64,000 nucleotides of DNA, from NCBI RefSeq assembly GCF_028751035.1, contig NZ_CP063533.1, positions 372,001 through 436,000 on the forward strand, in the 5' to 3' direction. Of the stretch, positions 43,772 through 53,142 are shown piece by piece (position 1 is the stretch's first letter; each line of letters opens with the position of its first letter). The notes under the pieces are model-generated. The model ran no database searches. It worked only from the letters and a program-made list of their open reading frames with translations, and had not been told where the DNA came from. The DNA comes from Helicobacter winghamensis ATCC BAA-430 (GTDB lineage: Bacteria; Campylobacterota; Campylobacteria; Campylobacterales; Helicobacteraceae). The position numbers and the translations under genes were made by a program.

Positions 43772-44696
43772 AAATATGCTAAAAACTTTTAAAGACTTGG
43801 AAAATGCAAAAAATAAAAATCCATTAATAGGGCGATTCCAAAGTCTATGGACTCTAAAAATATTTCAAGAAATTGTGGATAAGCTCTGGGTGCTTTTGCG
43901 GTATTTGTATGCGTTTTTAAAGGGAGATTTGCTTTATTTTGCTTCAAGTCTTAGTTTTTATACGATTTTTGCGCTTTTGCCAATGCTGCTTGTTGTGTTT
44001 TCTTTGGTAGCGACATTGCCAGATTTTAAGGAATATATTGAGAGCTTTAAGAGTTTGATTATTGAAAATTTTATTCCTACGCACTCTGATGTGTTTTTGC
44101 AATATTTAGATGGATTTTTGAAAAATTCTACAAAGCTTGGTGGAATGGGGCTTTTGTATGCATTTATCACTTCTATTTTGTTTTTTAGGAATTATCAAAA
44201 TATTACTACAAAGATTTTTCATTCTAAAGGACGCGGATTTTGGGATTCTTTATCTGTGTATTGGACTTGTATGACACTTTTTCCTCTAGGTGTGCTTTTC
44301 TCTATTTTTCTTAGCGCAAAGGCATATGCGTATTTAGATGGGTTGGGTTATAGCACTTATTTGGCATGGCTGTTTAGATTGATTCCTTATTTTTTGATTT
44401 GGATTGTCTTTTTTATGTTGTTTAAAATCTCGGCAAATACGAAAATTAGCACAAAAAACACATTGTTAAGCTCTCTTATTACGGCGCTTTTGTGGTCTTT
44501 TTGTAAATGGGGATTTGTGTATTATGTGTTTTATAATAAAGCATATTTAACACTATATGGCTCATTTAGTATTGTGTTGTTCTTATTTATTTGGGTGTAT
44601 CTCTCATGGGCAATTTTACTTTTTGGAATGGGATTGAGTCGTGGCATTGATGAAATGTTTGTTAAAGAGTTGGAATCACAAAATGAAAGGACTTAA
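43764..44696 (+). CDS. YihY/virulence factor BrkB-family membrane protein
   Basis: 310 residues with about six hydrophobic segments. LLYFASSLSFYTIFALLPMLLVVFSL at the first membrane segment and LYGSFSIVLFLFIWVYLSWAILLFG near the C-terminus are the family hallmarks. Older annotation as ribonuclease BN is not well supported for this family. It follows bioB as in H. pylori (HP1406/HP1407, from memory). Confidence 0.85.
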   Translation: MNKNMLKTFKDLENAKNKNPLIGRFQSLWTLKIFQEIVDKLWVLLRYLYAFLKGDLLYFASSLSFYTIFALLPMLLVVFSLVATLPDFKEYIESFKSLIIENFIPTHSDVFLQYLDGFLKNSTKLGGMGLLYAFITSILFFRNYQNITTKIFHSKGRGFWDSLSVYWTCMTLFPLGVLFSIFLSAKAYAYLDGLGYSTYLAWLFRLIPYFLIWIVFFMLFKISANTKISTKNTLLSSLITALLWSFCKWGFVYYVFYNKAYLTLYGSFSIVLFLFIWVYLSWAILLFGMGLSRGIDEMFVKELESQNERT

Positions 44697-44781
44697 CAAT
44701 TGATAATGAGGGTAAAATAAGTTTTGTGATTAAATTTATGCTAGAATAATAAAATTTTTCTTTGAGCTTAAAGGAGTTTTT

Positions 44782-46104
44782 TTGGAAATTGAGTCGTTTC
44801 TTTTGTCAATTTTCGCATTGTTTCTTGTTTTATTAAATGGTTTTTTTGTGCTTTCAGAATTTGCAATTGTTAAAATTCGTCGTTCTCGTCTAGAGGAGCT
44901 TTCAAAGAGAGAGGTTAGTGGTGCAAAACTTGCTTTAAAGATTACTGGAAAGTTGGATTCCTATCTTTCTGCAACGCAACTTGGTATTACTCTTTCGTCT
45001 CTTGGGCTTGGTTGGATTGGAGAGCCTGCTATTGCTAGACTATTAGAAGCTCCATTTAAGTATTTCATTGGTGAAAATCCCGTATTGTTGCACTCTGTAA
45101 GTTTTGTGATTGCTTTTAGTTTTATCACGCTTTTGCATGTTGTTGTTGGGGAGATTGTGCCAAAATCTATCGCAATTGCTAAGGCGGAAAAGGCTGTATT
45201 GCTCATCGCTCGTCCGTTACATATTTTTTGGATTGTGTTTTATCCTGTGATTAAGATTTTTGATTTTATTGCTACAGTGATTTTACACGCAATGCATATT
45301 AAACCTGCAAGCGAAGGGGAAGAGAGTGCGCATTCTGAAGAAGAGTTAAAAATTATTGTAGGTGAGAGTTTAAAAGGTGGATATTTAGATACCATTGAAA
45401 ATGAGATTATCCAAAATGCTGTAAGCTTTTCTGATACTATGGCAAAAGAGATAATGACACCTAGAAAAGATATGATTTGTTTGTATGATGATAATACTTA
45501 TGAAGAAAATATGCAAATTGTAACAACTACAAAACATACACGCTATCCTTATTGCAAAGAGGGTAAAGATAATATTATTGGAATGGTACATTTGCGAGAT
45601 TTGCTTGAAACAATGTTGAGTAATAATCCCTCAAAAGAGCTTGAGAGTCTAGTGCGTGAGATGATTATCGTTCCAGAGAGTGCATCCATTTCTAATATCT
45701 TAAATCAAATGAATCGTCGCCAAATCCATACTGCGCTTGTGGTGGATGAATATGGTGGAACAGCAGGCTTATTAACAATGGAAGATATTTTAGAAGAAGT
45801 TATGGGCGATATCAGTGATGAACACGATAAAAAAAGTGATGATTGCCATAAAATTAGTGAAGATTCTTACTCTTTTGATGGGATGCTGGATTTAGAGCGC
45901 GTTGCTGATGTGCTTGGAATTTCTTTTGAAGAGGATACAGAGCAAGTAACTATTGGTGGATATGTCTTTAATTTGCTTGAAAGAATGCCAGTGGTGGGCG
46001 ATGTGATTGATGATGAGTATTGTGAATATGAGGTTTTGGCAACAGAAGGGGCTAGAATTGTGCGATTGAAAGCCACAAAAAAGCCATTTGTTAGTGAAGA
46101 ATAG
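44782..46104 (+). CDS. CorC/HlyC-family membrane protein (CNNM, CBS pair, CorC domain)
   Basis: 440 residues. An N-terminal DUF21/CNNM membrane domain of about 190 residues ([59 protein letters not shown]) is followed by a CBS-domain pair ([41 protein letters not shown]) and a C-terminal transporter-associated domain. Such proteins are linked to Mg or Co transport or efflux. It starts at TTG with AAAGGAG upstream. Confidence 0.9.
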   Translation: MEIESFLLSIFALFLVLLNGFFVLSEFAIVKIRRSRLEELSKREVSGAKLALKITGKLDSYLSATQLGITLSSLGLGWIGEPAIARLLEAPFKYFIGENPVLLHSVSFVIAFSFITLLHVVVGEIVPKSIAIAKAEKAVLLIARPLHIFWIVFYPVIKIFDFIATVILHAMHIKPASEGEESAHSEEELKIIVGESLKGGYLDTIENEIIQNAVSFSDTMAKEIMTPRKDMICLYDDNTYEENMQIVTTTKHTRYPYCKEGKDNIIGMVHLRDLLETMLSNNPSKELESLVREMIIVPESASISNILNQMNRRQIHTALVVDEYGGTAGLLTMEDILEEVMGDISDEHDKKSDDCHKISEDSYSFDGMLDLERVADVLGISFEEDTEQVTIGGYVFNLLERMPVVGDVIDDEYCEYEVLATEGARIVRLKATKKPFVSEE

Positions 46105-46107
46105 TAA

Positions 46108-46293
46108 ATGTTTGATTTATTTTTAGTATTATTGCAAGTTCTGTTTATTGGCTTAAAACTTGCCAATAAGATCCAGTGGTCGTGGTGGCTTGTTTTGTTG
46201 CCAATGATTATTTATATTTTTTTATATCTTTTTTTATTTGTTTTAGTAGGTGGATTCCTATTTGGTTTAGGAATTTCACTTATGGAATTTTAA
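46108..46293 (+). CDS. Small membrane protein, unknown function
   Basis: 61 residues with two hydrophobic segments, rich in Leu, Phe and Trp. It starts three bases after the CorC-family gene and ends nine bases before purE, so it is probably in the same transcript. I do not recognise a family. Confidence 0.6.
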   Translation: MFDLFLVLLQVLFIGLKLANKIQWSWWLVLLPMIIYIFLYLFLFVLVGGFLFGLGISLMEF

Positions 46294-46302
46294 GGAGCAA
46301 AA

Positions 46303-46797
46303 ATGGAATTTGTAGCAATTTTAATGGGTAGCAAGAGTGATTATCCTGTAATAGAAGAATGTATTAAGGTGCTGAAAAAATTTGATGTGCCTTATGAAGT
46401 AATTATTTCATCGGCACACAGAAGCCCAAATCGGACAAAGGAATATGTAAAAAATGCAGAGGAAAAAGGCGCAAAAGTTTTTATTGCAGCAGCTGGGATG
46501 GCAGCACACCTAGCTGGTGCTGTGGCTTCAATGACAACAAAACCTGTTATTGGTGTGCCGCTAAAAGGTGGTGTGCTAGATGGCTTAGATTCTTTATTGT
46601 CTACTGTGCAAATGCCTTCTGGTATGCCTGTGGCAACACTTGCTCTTGGAAAGACAGGGGCTGTAAATAGTGCGTATTTGGCAATGCAAATTTTAGCACT
46701 AAGCAATACAGAGCTTGGGGAGAAGCTTAAAGAGGATCGTGTAATGAAAGCAAAAAATGTTGAGCTAGACTCTAGCGAAATTGAAGTTATTTTATAA
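46303..46797 (+). CDS. purE: N5-carboxyaminoimidazole ribonucleotide mutase
   Basis: 164 residues, class I PurE of purine biosynthesis. MGSKSDYPVIEECIKVL, ISSAHRSPNRTKEYV and FIAAAGMAAHLAGAVA are the signature substrate and catalytic blocks (His in SAHR). AAGGAGCAAAA precedes the ATG. Confidence 0.96.
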   Translation: MEFVAILMGSKSDYPVIEECIKVLKKFDVPYEVIISSAHRSPNRTKEYVKNAEEKGAKVFIAAAGMAAHLAGAVASMTTKPVIGVPLKGGVLDGLDSLLSTVQMPSGMPVATLALGKTGAVNSAYLAMQILALSNTELGEKLKEDRVMKAKNVELDSSEIEVIL

Positions 46798-46805
46798 GGA
46801 ATATT

Positions 46806-47282
46806 ATGGAATCTTGGGTTGGGTTGGAGGAATTTGCAAAACTAGCGCATTTAGATAAGGAAAAGATTTTAGAAATGGTGGCAAGTGGGGAGTTAAAAAG
46901 CAAACAAGAAAATGGAGAATTTCTCATTGATGCAAAGAGTGGCACACAAGCGCTTGTGCAGAGTGCAGGTAATGCTGTGATGCTTGCAAACACCACAAAT
47001 GTAACTGTAGATAGTGATTTTGTTGAAAAAACTATCGGAACTATTTTGAGTCTGCACGAAAAGGTTGTAAGCTCCAAGGAAGAAACAATTTCAAGTGTAA
47101 AAAATGAAAACCAGTTTTTAAAAGATGCACTTTTTAACACACAAGAAGTGTATGAAGATGATAAAAAAACTATTGCTATTTTGCGCGAACAATTACGCGT
47201 TGCGCAAGAAGAGATTGAATTTTTAAAGCGTAAATATCGTCTAATGTGGGGCAAGGCGATTGATATTAAAGCAAAGGAATAA
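46806..47282 (+). CDS. DUF3972-family protein
   Basis: 158 residues, soluble and strongly charged. An N-terminal helix-turn-helix-like segment (WVGLEEFAKLAHLDKEKILEM) is followed by a coiled-coil-like C-terminal half (about residues 75-150). The family is typical of epsilonproteobacteria and has no known role. AAGGAATATT precedes the ATG, and the gene closely follows purE. Confidence 0.75.
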   Translation: MESWVGLEEFAKLAHLDKEKILEMVASGELKSKQENGEFLIDAKSGTQALVQSAGNAVMLANTTNVTVDSDFVEKTIGTILSLHEKVVSSKEETISSVKNENQFLKDALFNTQEVYEDDKKTIAILREQLRVAQEEIEFLKRKYRLMWGKAIDIKAKE

Positions 47283-47285
47283 GCC

Positions 47286-48302
47286 ATTAATCTGCAATAT
47301 GCTTGTCTTGAATGCTTGTTAAAACAAGCAAGCTCTACTGCAAAACTCCAAAATGATTCTTTAGAAAAAAGTGTGCTAGAAGCTATTGTGGCTATCTTTA
47401 AGGATTTGGATAATTTTCAAAATTTTTTGAAAAATCATTTTGACTTTTCTGTTTTGACTAATCAAGACAAAGCAAAACTTCAAGAGCAATTGAGAGTATT
47501 TTTTAAAAATAAAGGAATCGTTTTAGAGAGTGATTTTGAAATTCCACCTACGCTTCTTGCGGTTTTAGTGTATGAAAAAATTTCAGAAATTTTAGGTAAT
47601 ACTCAGCCTTATTTAGAGATTAAAACTAGGAGTATTGCGCAAGCAAGAATTTATAAGCAAGGTTTTTTGAGAAATTTAGAAGAAATATTGGGGCAAGGTT
47701 TGAGTGCGGAGGAAGTCTTAGAATATGCGGTGCGTATTTGTGTGCTTGGGAATGTAATTGATTATGGATCGCAATATAGTTTTGATTTAAACTTAGAATC
47801 TAAAAAAATTTTAGAGACAAATTTTGCGTATTTTTCATTGGAATCTTTTATAAAAAGAGTAGAGAATGCAAAACAAATAGTGTTGATTGGTGATAATGCT
47901 GGAGAGAATGAATTTGATGAGATTTTAATTGTTGCGCTTAAGGCTTTGTATCCTAATTTAGAGATTTATTATTTTGTGCGTGGAGCTGATATTATTAATG
48001 ATATTACGCTAAAGGATTTGAAAAATAGCGATTCTGCATTGTTTAAAATATGTAAAGTTGTGGATAGTGGAGTTTTAAGCCCTGGATTTATAGAAGCTTT
48101 GGCAAGTGTGGAAGCAAAAGAAATTTATAAAAATGCAGATGTGATTTTGGCAAAGGGAATGGGAAATTTTGAATCTATGGAATTGCTTGCTAGAAGCGAT
48201 TGCCGTGTGTTTTTTCTTTTTAAAATTAAATGCAATGTGGTGCGCGATTATCTTAAAAAAAGTTTAGGCGATTTTGTGTTTTTCTCTCCATTTCTGCAGT
48301 AA
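47286..48302 (+). CDS. DUF89/ARMT1-family metal-dependent phosphatase-like protein
   Basis: About 338 residues if read from 47286. The family's N-terminal metal-linked motif (CLECLLKQA) is encoded at 47304-47330, upstream of the first ordinary start codon (TTG 47316). Only an ATT at 47286, six bases after AAGGA, or CTG at 47292 would include it before the preceding in-frame stop. Core DUF89 blocks are IVLIGDNAGENEFDEIL, YYFVRGADIINDITLKD, LSPGF and VILAKGMGNFESM. DUF89 proteins are Mn/Ni-dependent phosphatases acting on damaged phosphometabolites. Confidence 0.85.
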   Translation: MNLQYACLECLLKQASSTAKLQNDSLEKSVLEAIVAIFKDLDNFQNFLKNHFDFSVLTNQDKAKLQEQLRVFFKNKGIVLESDFEIPPTLLAVLVYEKISEILGNTQPYLEIKTRSIAQARIYKQGFLRNLEEILGQGLSAEEVLEYAVRICVLGNVIDYGSQYSFDLNLESKKILETNFAYFSLESFIKRVENAKQIVLIGDNAGENEFDEILIVALKALYPNLEIYYFVRGADIINDITLKDLKNSDSALFKICKVVDSGVLSPGFIEALASVEAKEIYKNADVILAKGMGNFESMELLARSDCRVFFLFKIKCNVVRDYLKKSLGDFVFFSPFLQ

Positions 48303-48466
48303 AATTTTTGATATTTGTATGTTGGGCGTTACGATTTAAGGGTTTTAGTTTTTTGGTTGGTTAAATATTAACTGTTTTTAAGCTAGTGATTATGTGAAAT
48401 TTTATAAAATTATAAGATTCTCTTAAAAATAAATTTGGAAGGGAAATCTTAGAGGAAGGAGCATAT

Positions 48467-49933
48467 ATGCAATCAAATCCTGCGTTAGAGTATGACTACT
48501 CCGTTGCGAAGTTATTTCTTTTTGCGACGATTGCGTTTGGTATTGTTGGGTTATTGTTGGGTGTTGTGATCGCTTTTCAAATGGCTTTTCCAAACCTTAA
48601 TTATCTTGCGGGTGAGTTTGGAACATTTGGGAGATTGCGACCTTTGCACACAAATGGAATCATCTATGGTTTTACGCTAAGTGGTATCTGGGCGGCTTGG
48701 TATTATTTAGGGCAAAGAGTTTTAAAAATTTCTTATAATGAGCATCCATTTTTGAAAGCTATCGGGCATTTACATTTCTGGGTCTATATTGTACTTATGG
48801 CTTTAGCAGTGGTTAGCTTGTTTGCTGGACTTACACAATCTAAAGAATATTCTGAATTAATTTGGCCACTTGATTTGCTAGTGGTTGTTGTGTGGGTGTT
48901 ATGGGGTGTCAGTTTGTTTGGCTCAATGGGTGTAAGACGCGAACAGACAATTTATATTAGTTTATGGTATTTTATTGCAACTTTTGTGGCAATCGCAGCA
49001 CTCTATATTTTTAACAATCTTTCTGTGCCAACTTATTTAATTTCAGGCGTAGGTTCTATGTGGCATTCTATTTCGCTCTATGCAGGAACCAATGATGCAA
49101 TGGTGCAATGGTGGTTTGGGCATAATGCTGTTGCGTTTGTTTTTACTTCAGGAATTATTGGAGTGATTTACTACTTTTTGCCAAAAGAGTCTGGACAGCC
49201 AATTTTCTCTTATAAACTAACATTATTTTCATTTTGGGGCTTGATGTTTGTTTATATTTGGGCTGGAAGTCATCATTTGCTTTATTCCACAGTTCCTGAT
49301 TGGATGCAAACTATGGGTTCAATTTTCTCAGTTGTGTTAATTTTACCTTCTTGGGGGACAGCTGTTAATATGCTACTTACTATGAAAGGACAATGGCATC
49401 AATTAAAAGAATCTCCACTGATTAAATTCCTTATCCTTGCATCAACTTTCTATATGCTTTCAACACTTGAAGGCCCGATTCAGTCTATTAAATCCGTAAA
49501 TGCACTAGCGCACTTTACAGATTGGATTGTAGGGCATGTGCATGATGGTGTTTTAGGTTGGGTTGGATTTACAATCATTGCAGCTTGTTATCATATGACA
49601 CCGCGTTTATTTGGGCGTGAAATTTATTCCAAGAAGCTTATGGATATTCAATTTTGGATTCAAACAACAGCAATCATTCTTTACTTCTCAAGTATGTGGA
49701 TTGCAGGAATCACACAAGGTATGATGTGGAGAGCAACAGATGAGTTTGGAAGTTTGGCATATTCATTTATAGATACTGTAACTGTGTTAATGCCTTATTA
49801 TACAATTCGTGCGATTGGTGGAGCAATGTATTTGATTGGATTTATTATCTTTACTTATAACATTGTTATGACAATTGTGGCTAGCAAAACTCTTGAGAAA
49901 GAACCAAGATTTGCAACGCCTATGGCAGCGTAA
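48467..49933 (+). CDS. ccoN: cbb3-type cytochrome c oxidase subunit I
   Basis: 488 residues with about 12 membrane segments. Catalytic subunit of the high-affinity terminal oxidase for microaerobic respiration. Heme and copper ligand segments are visible: FGRLRPLHTNGIIYGF, QWWFGHNAVAFVFTSG, WAGSHHLLYSTVPDW and DWIVGHVHDGVLGWVGF. GAGGAAGGAG lies upstream of the ATG. First gene of ccoNOQP. Confidence 0.97.
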   Translation: MQSNPALEYDYSVAKLFLFATIAFGIVGLLLGVVIAFQMAFPNLNYLAGEFGTFGRLRPLHTNGIIYGFTLSGIWAAWYYLGQRVLKISYNEHPFLKAIGHLHFWVYIVLMALAVVSLFAGLTQSKEYSELIWPLDLLVVVVWVLWGVSLFGSMGVRREQTIYISLWYFIATFVAIAALYIFNNLSVPTYLISGVGSMWHSISLYAGTNDAMVQWWFGHNAVAFVFTSGIIGVIYYFLPKESGQPIFSYKLTLFSFWGLMFVYIWAGSHHLLYSTVPDWMQTMGSIFSVVLILPSWGTAVNMLLTMKGQWHQLKESPLIKFLILASTFYMLSTLEGPIQSIKSVNALAHFTDWIVGHVHDGVLGWVGFTIIAACYHMTPRLFGREIYSKKLMDIQFWIQTTAIILYFSSMWIAGITQGMMWRATDEFGSLAYSFIDTVTVLMPYYTIRAIGGAMYLIGFIIFTYNIVMTIVASKTLEKEPRFATPMAA

Positions 49934-49944
49934 AGGGGGTTGTA

Positions 49945-50628
49945 ATGTTTCATTGGTTAGAAAAAAATCCATTTTTCTTTACAGTAGTATTTTTATTGGT
50001 GTTTTCAATTGCAGGATTGGTTGAGATTTTGCCTGATTTTGCAAAGGCTTCGCGTCCAACAGAAAATCTTAAGCCTTATACTCTTTTAGAAACTGCGGGG
50101 CGTCAAATTTATATTGCGGAAAGCTGTAATGCTTGCCACTCTCAACTTGTGCGCCCTTTTAAAGCGGAAACAGATCGCTATGGTGCGTATAGCTTAAGTG
50201 GCGAATATGCTTATGATAGACCTTTTCTTTGGGGTTCTAAAAGAACAGGTCCGGATTTACATCGCGTTGGAGACTATAGAACAACAGATTGGCATGAAGA
50301 ACATATGTTAAATCCAGAAGCAGTTGTTCCAGGCTCTATTATGCCAGCATATGCACATTTATATAAGAAAAATGTAGATGTAGAGACAGCATATGCAGAG
50401 GCTTATACGCAAAAAGTTGTGTTTGCTGTTCCTTATGATGTAGAAAATAATCCAAAATTGGGGGATTTGGAAGCAGCTAAGGCTGAAATTTTAGCAGAAG
50501 CTAAGATTTTAGTAGAGGATATGAAAGATCCAGAAATTAAAGCCGCATTAGAGAGAGGCGAGATTAAGCAAATTGTTGCATTGATTGCGTATCTTAATAG
50601 TTTAGGGCAAAAAAGAAGGGCTAATTAA
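49945..50628 (+). CDS. ccoO: cbb3-type cytochrome c oxidase subunit II
   Basis: 227 residues. Membrane-anchored monoheme cytochrome c with one N-terminal membrane segment and the heme site CNACHS near residue 64. TGPDLHRVG and SIMPAYAHLY (Met ligand) follow. It is located 11 bases after ccoN. Confidence 0.97.
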   Translation: MFHWLEKNPFFFTVVFLLVFSIAGLVEILPDFAKASRPTENLKPYTLLETAGRQIYIAESCNACHSQLVRPFKAETDRYGAYSLSGEYAYDRPFLWGSKRTGPDLHRVGDYRTTDWHEEHMLNPEAVVPGSIMPAYAHLYKKNVDVETAYAEAYTQKVVFAVPYDVENNPKLGDLEAAKAEILAEAKILVEDMKDPEIKAALERGEIKQIVALIAYLNSLGQKRRAN

Positions 50629-50630
50629 TC

Positions 50631-50849
50631 GTGAAATATGAAACGATACAAATTATTCAAGGTTATGCGTATTGGTTTATTACGCTATTATTGGTAGTGT
50701 TGTTATATGCCTATATCTATCACTTATATAAAAGTCAAAAAAGTGGTAAGATTGATTATGAAAAATACGCAAGGCTAGCCTTAGATGATGAATTAGATGA
50801 TCGTTTGATAGAAGATCGTAATAAAGAAAATAAAAAGAAGGAGAGCTAA
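50631..50849 (+). CDS. ccoQ: cbb3-type oxidase assembly subunit IV
   Basis: 72 residues. One N-terminal membrane segment (WFITLLLVVLLYAYIYHLY) followed by a charged tail, and located between ccoO and ccoP. CcoQ stabilises the complex. GTG start. Confidence 0.9.
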   Translation: MKYETIQIIQGYAYWFITLLLVVLLYAYIYHLYKSQKSGKIDYEKYARLALDDELDDRLIEDRNKENKKKES

Positions 50850-51731
50850 ATGGAATGGTTTAATTTAGGCGATAGCATAAATATGCTTGGGCTAGCTGGA
50901 GCCGTAGTAATTTTAGCTTTGACTATTTTCATTGTGGGTGGTTACATCAAAAAAATGAAGGATAGCAAAGCAGATGGTGAGCTAGCAGAAGAAGAATGGG
51001 ATGGCATTAAGGAGTTTAAAAACGATATTCCTATTGGTTGGGGAGTCACTTATCTGGTGCTAATTATTTGGGCATTATGGTATTGGTTTGTGGGATATCC
51101 TTTGAATTCTTATTCTCAAATTGGGGAATATAATGAGGAAGTAAAAGCATATAATGCAAAATTTGAAGAAAAGTGGCAGAACATTGATGTGGAAACATTA
51201 ACAAAAATGGGACAGAATCTCTATTTAGTGCAATGTTCACAATGCCACGGAGTTACGACAGAAGGAATTAATGGCACTGCTGCAAACTTACTTGAATGGG
51301 GTAAAGAAGAAGGTATTATCCGCACAATGAAAGAAGGAAGTAAGGGGCTGGGTTATATGCTTGGTGATATGTTACCAATGAGTGAAACAGCACCAGGTGT
51401 TTTAAATACAGATGAGGATTACAAGGCGGTTGCAGCATATGTGATGGCAGAAATCTCAGAGGCTAAGAAAACAAAGTATCCTGATCTTGTTGCAAAAGGA
51501 AAAGAACTTTTTAGCGTGGCAACTTGCAATGCTTGTCATGGTGATGATGGTAAAGGAATGGATGGTATGGCTCCAGATTTAAGTAAATATGGAACACCAG
51601 CCTTTGTTGCTGAAGTTCTCGAAAAAGGCAAAAAGGGGCATATTGGTATTATGCCTTCTTTTAAATCGCAAATGTTAACGGATAAGCAAAAAGAAGCTTT
51701 AGCGCATTTTATCTATTCAGACAAGAACTAA
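50850..51731 (+). CDS. ccoP: cbb3-type cytochrome c oxidase subunit III, diheme
   Basis: 293 residues. N-terminal membrane segments, then two c-type heme sites, CSQCHG near residue 127 and CNACHG near 230. MLPMSETAPG and IGIMPSFKSQML supply the probable Met ligands. Accepts electrons for CcoO/CcoN. Confidence 0.97.
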   Translation: MEWFNLGDSINMLGLAGAVVILALTIFIVGGYIKKMKDSKADGELAEEEWDGIKEFKNDIPIGWGVTYLVLIIWALWYWFVGYPLNSYSQIGEYNEEVKAYNAKFEEKWQNIDVETLTKMGQNLYLVQCSQCHGVTTEGINGTAANLLEWGKEEGIIRTMKEGSKGLGYMLGDMLPMSETAPGVLNTDEDYKAVAAYVMAEISEAKKTKYPDLVAKGKELFSVATCNACHGDDGKGMDGMAPDLSKYGTPAFVAEVLEKGKKGHIGIMPSFKSQMLTDKQKEALAHFIYSDKN

Positions 51732-51742
51732 GGAGATTTGTA

Positions 51743-51952
51743 ATGAACGGATTATTTGGAGTTAATGGACTTTTGGGGTATTTCGTGGCAGTTGTGTTGT
51801 TGCTTTCTGTTGTGTTTGGTTTAGGTTATGCGGCTGTGGTTACACAGAAAGCGCAAGCAAACAATCCTTATGTGATTGAAGATGCAAATGCATTGCAGAT
51901 GTCAAGTAAAGCGAATGCGCAACATTTCAAAGATGCACCAAAAGGAGAGTAG
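51743..51952 (+). CDS. DUF4006-family small membrane protein
   Basis: 69 residues, one membrane segment (GLLGYFVAVVLLLSVVFGLGYAAVV) followed by a soluble tail with NPYVIEDANALQM. The family regularly follows ccoNOQP in epsilonproteobacteria and is probably an oxidase accessory protein. Confidence 0.75.
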   Translation: MNGLFGVNGLLGYFVAVVLLLSVVFGLGYAAVVTQKAQANNPYVIEDANALQMSSKANAQHFKDAPKGE

Positions 51953-51954
51953 TA

Positions 51955-52065
51955 ATGATTAAGTATAGTGGTTTGGAAAAGATTCTTTTTGTGGCACATA
52001 TTGTTGCAATTATCGCATCTATTGCAGTTGTTTTTATTCCTGATATGCTCCTTTTTGTTGGCTGA
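51955..52065 (+). CDS. Very short membrane protein after the cbb3 operon
   Basis: 36 residues (MIKYSGLEKILFVAHIVAII...), one membrane segment. AAAGGAGAG lies upstream, and the start is two bases after the stop of the DUF4006 gene. Coupling and spacing support translation; the function is unknown. Confidence 0.6.
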   Translation: MIKYSGLEKILFVAHIVAIIASIAVVFIPDMLLFVG

Positions 52066-52068
52066 TTA

Positions 52069-52650
52069 ATGCTTAAAATACTAAAAATAGGGTTTTTTCC
52101 CCTATTTTTTTATTCATTTTTGTTTGCTAAGCCTTATGTTTTAGAAAATCAAAATCAATTAATTGATAAAACGGTAGCTTTTGTTGAAATTTTATCAGAT
52201 GAAGTGTATGAGAAAACTGGTGTTTCTTTGTATGTTGTTGCTCTTAAGGGTTTAGGAAGTAAGAATCTTCAGGAGCAAGAACAATTTTTTATACAAAATC
52301 TTAAATTCCCTTATGTGCTTCTTTTTTTTACGCAATTTGAAAAAAAAATTAATATTGTAACAAGCGCAGAAGCTGAAAAAATGTTTGACAAAAAGGAGGT
52401 ATATTGGGATTATATTGTTCCATTGATTCCAAAAAAAGATGCTGAACTAACACCGCAGAATATCTCAGCATTTTTGCTAAATGGTTTTGTGGATATTGCT
52501 GATAGGATTGCAGAATATCATGGTGTGGAATTGGAGCATAGTTTTCCTAAACAGAATAAGGGAGTGCAAATTGCTGTTCGCACTTTATTGTATGTAATGC
52601 TATTTGTAATATTATTATTGTTTGTGTTTGTGTATTTAAGGAGAAAATGA
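52069..52650 (+). CDS. TPM-domain-like periplasmic/membrane protein
   Basis: 193 residues: an N-terminal signal peptide (FFPLFFYSFLFAKP), a soluble domain resembling TPM_phosphatase folds (EKTGVSLYVVALKGLG, YVLLFFTQFEKKINIV), and a C-terminal membrane anchor followed by RRK. It lies between cco genes and a FixH-like gene, so a role in oxidase biogenesis is plausible. Confidence 0.6.
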   Translation: MLKILKIGFFPLFFYSFLFAKPYVLENQNQLIDKTVAFVEILSDEVYEKTGVSLYVVALKGLGSKNLQEQEQFFIQNLKFPYVLLFFTQFEKKINIVTSAEAEKMFDKKEVYWDYIVPLIPKKDAELTPQNISAFLLNGFVDIADRIAEYHGVELEHSFPKQNKGVQIAVRTLLYVMLFVILLLFVFVYLRRK

Positions 52651-53135
52651 TGAAAAATTATTGGCCTCTTGGAATCTTTTTACTTGCTATGGTTGTTGTT
52701 GGGCTTATCATACTAACACTTAAAGTTGCTATCTCAAATCCTGTGGAATTACAAGGGATATGTCAGAAAAATTCTCAATACATTGATGAAAACGCAAACA
52801 CTATTGCGCAAATGCGTGCAAGATTGCTTAAGCAATATAATATAGCTTTTGAGGGTGCAGAAGAGCAAAGTCCAAATAATTTTCGTCAGATTTTTTTGCG
52901 CATCCGTGATAAGGCAACTGGAAAGATTGCGACAGAAGCCAAAGTGAAATTCTTTTTAACGCGTCCTAATACAATCCAAGAGGATAAGATTCTAGGAAAC
53001 GGAGAGCTTGTGGATGGATTGTGGCAAAGTGATTATTTTGAAGTGCAAAAACAGGGGCGTTATCAAGGTGAGGCTTTAATTGAAATTGGTGATGATTTTG
53101 TTTGTATTATTCAAGAATATTTTATTAAAAAATAG
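52647..53135 (+). CDS. fixH: FixH-like protein
   Basis: 162 residues. An N-terminal membrane segment (WPLGIFLLAMVVVGLIILTLKVA) is followed by a periplasmic beta-rich domain with IATEAKVKFFLTRPNT and GLWQSDYFEVQKQGRYQGEA, as in FixH, which takes part in cbb3 oxidase copper assembly. It overlaps the preceding gene by 4 bases. Confidence 0.75.
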   Translation: MMKNYWPLGIFLLAMVVVGLIILTLKVAISNPVELQGICQKNSQYIDENANTIAQMRARLLKQYNIAFEGAEEQSPNNFRQIFLRIRDKATGKIATEAKVKFFLTRPNTIQEDKILGNGELVDGLWQSDYFEVQKQGRYQGEALIEIGDDFVCIIQEYFIKK

Positions 53136-53142
53136 TTGTTAA

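Noticed and set aside
46787-47287. 166-codon minus-strand ORF over the DUF3972 gene
   Set aside because: Shadow of the sense gene, which has a good ribosome binding site and belongs to the purE transcript.
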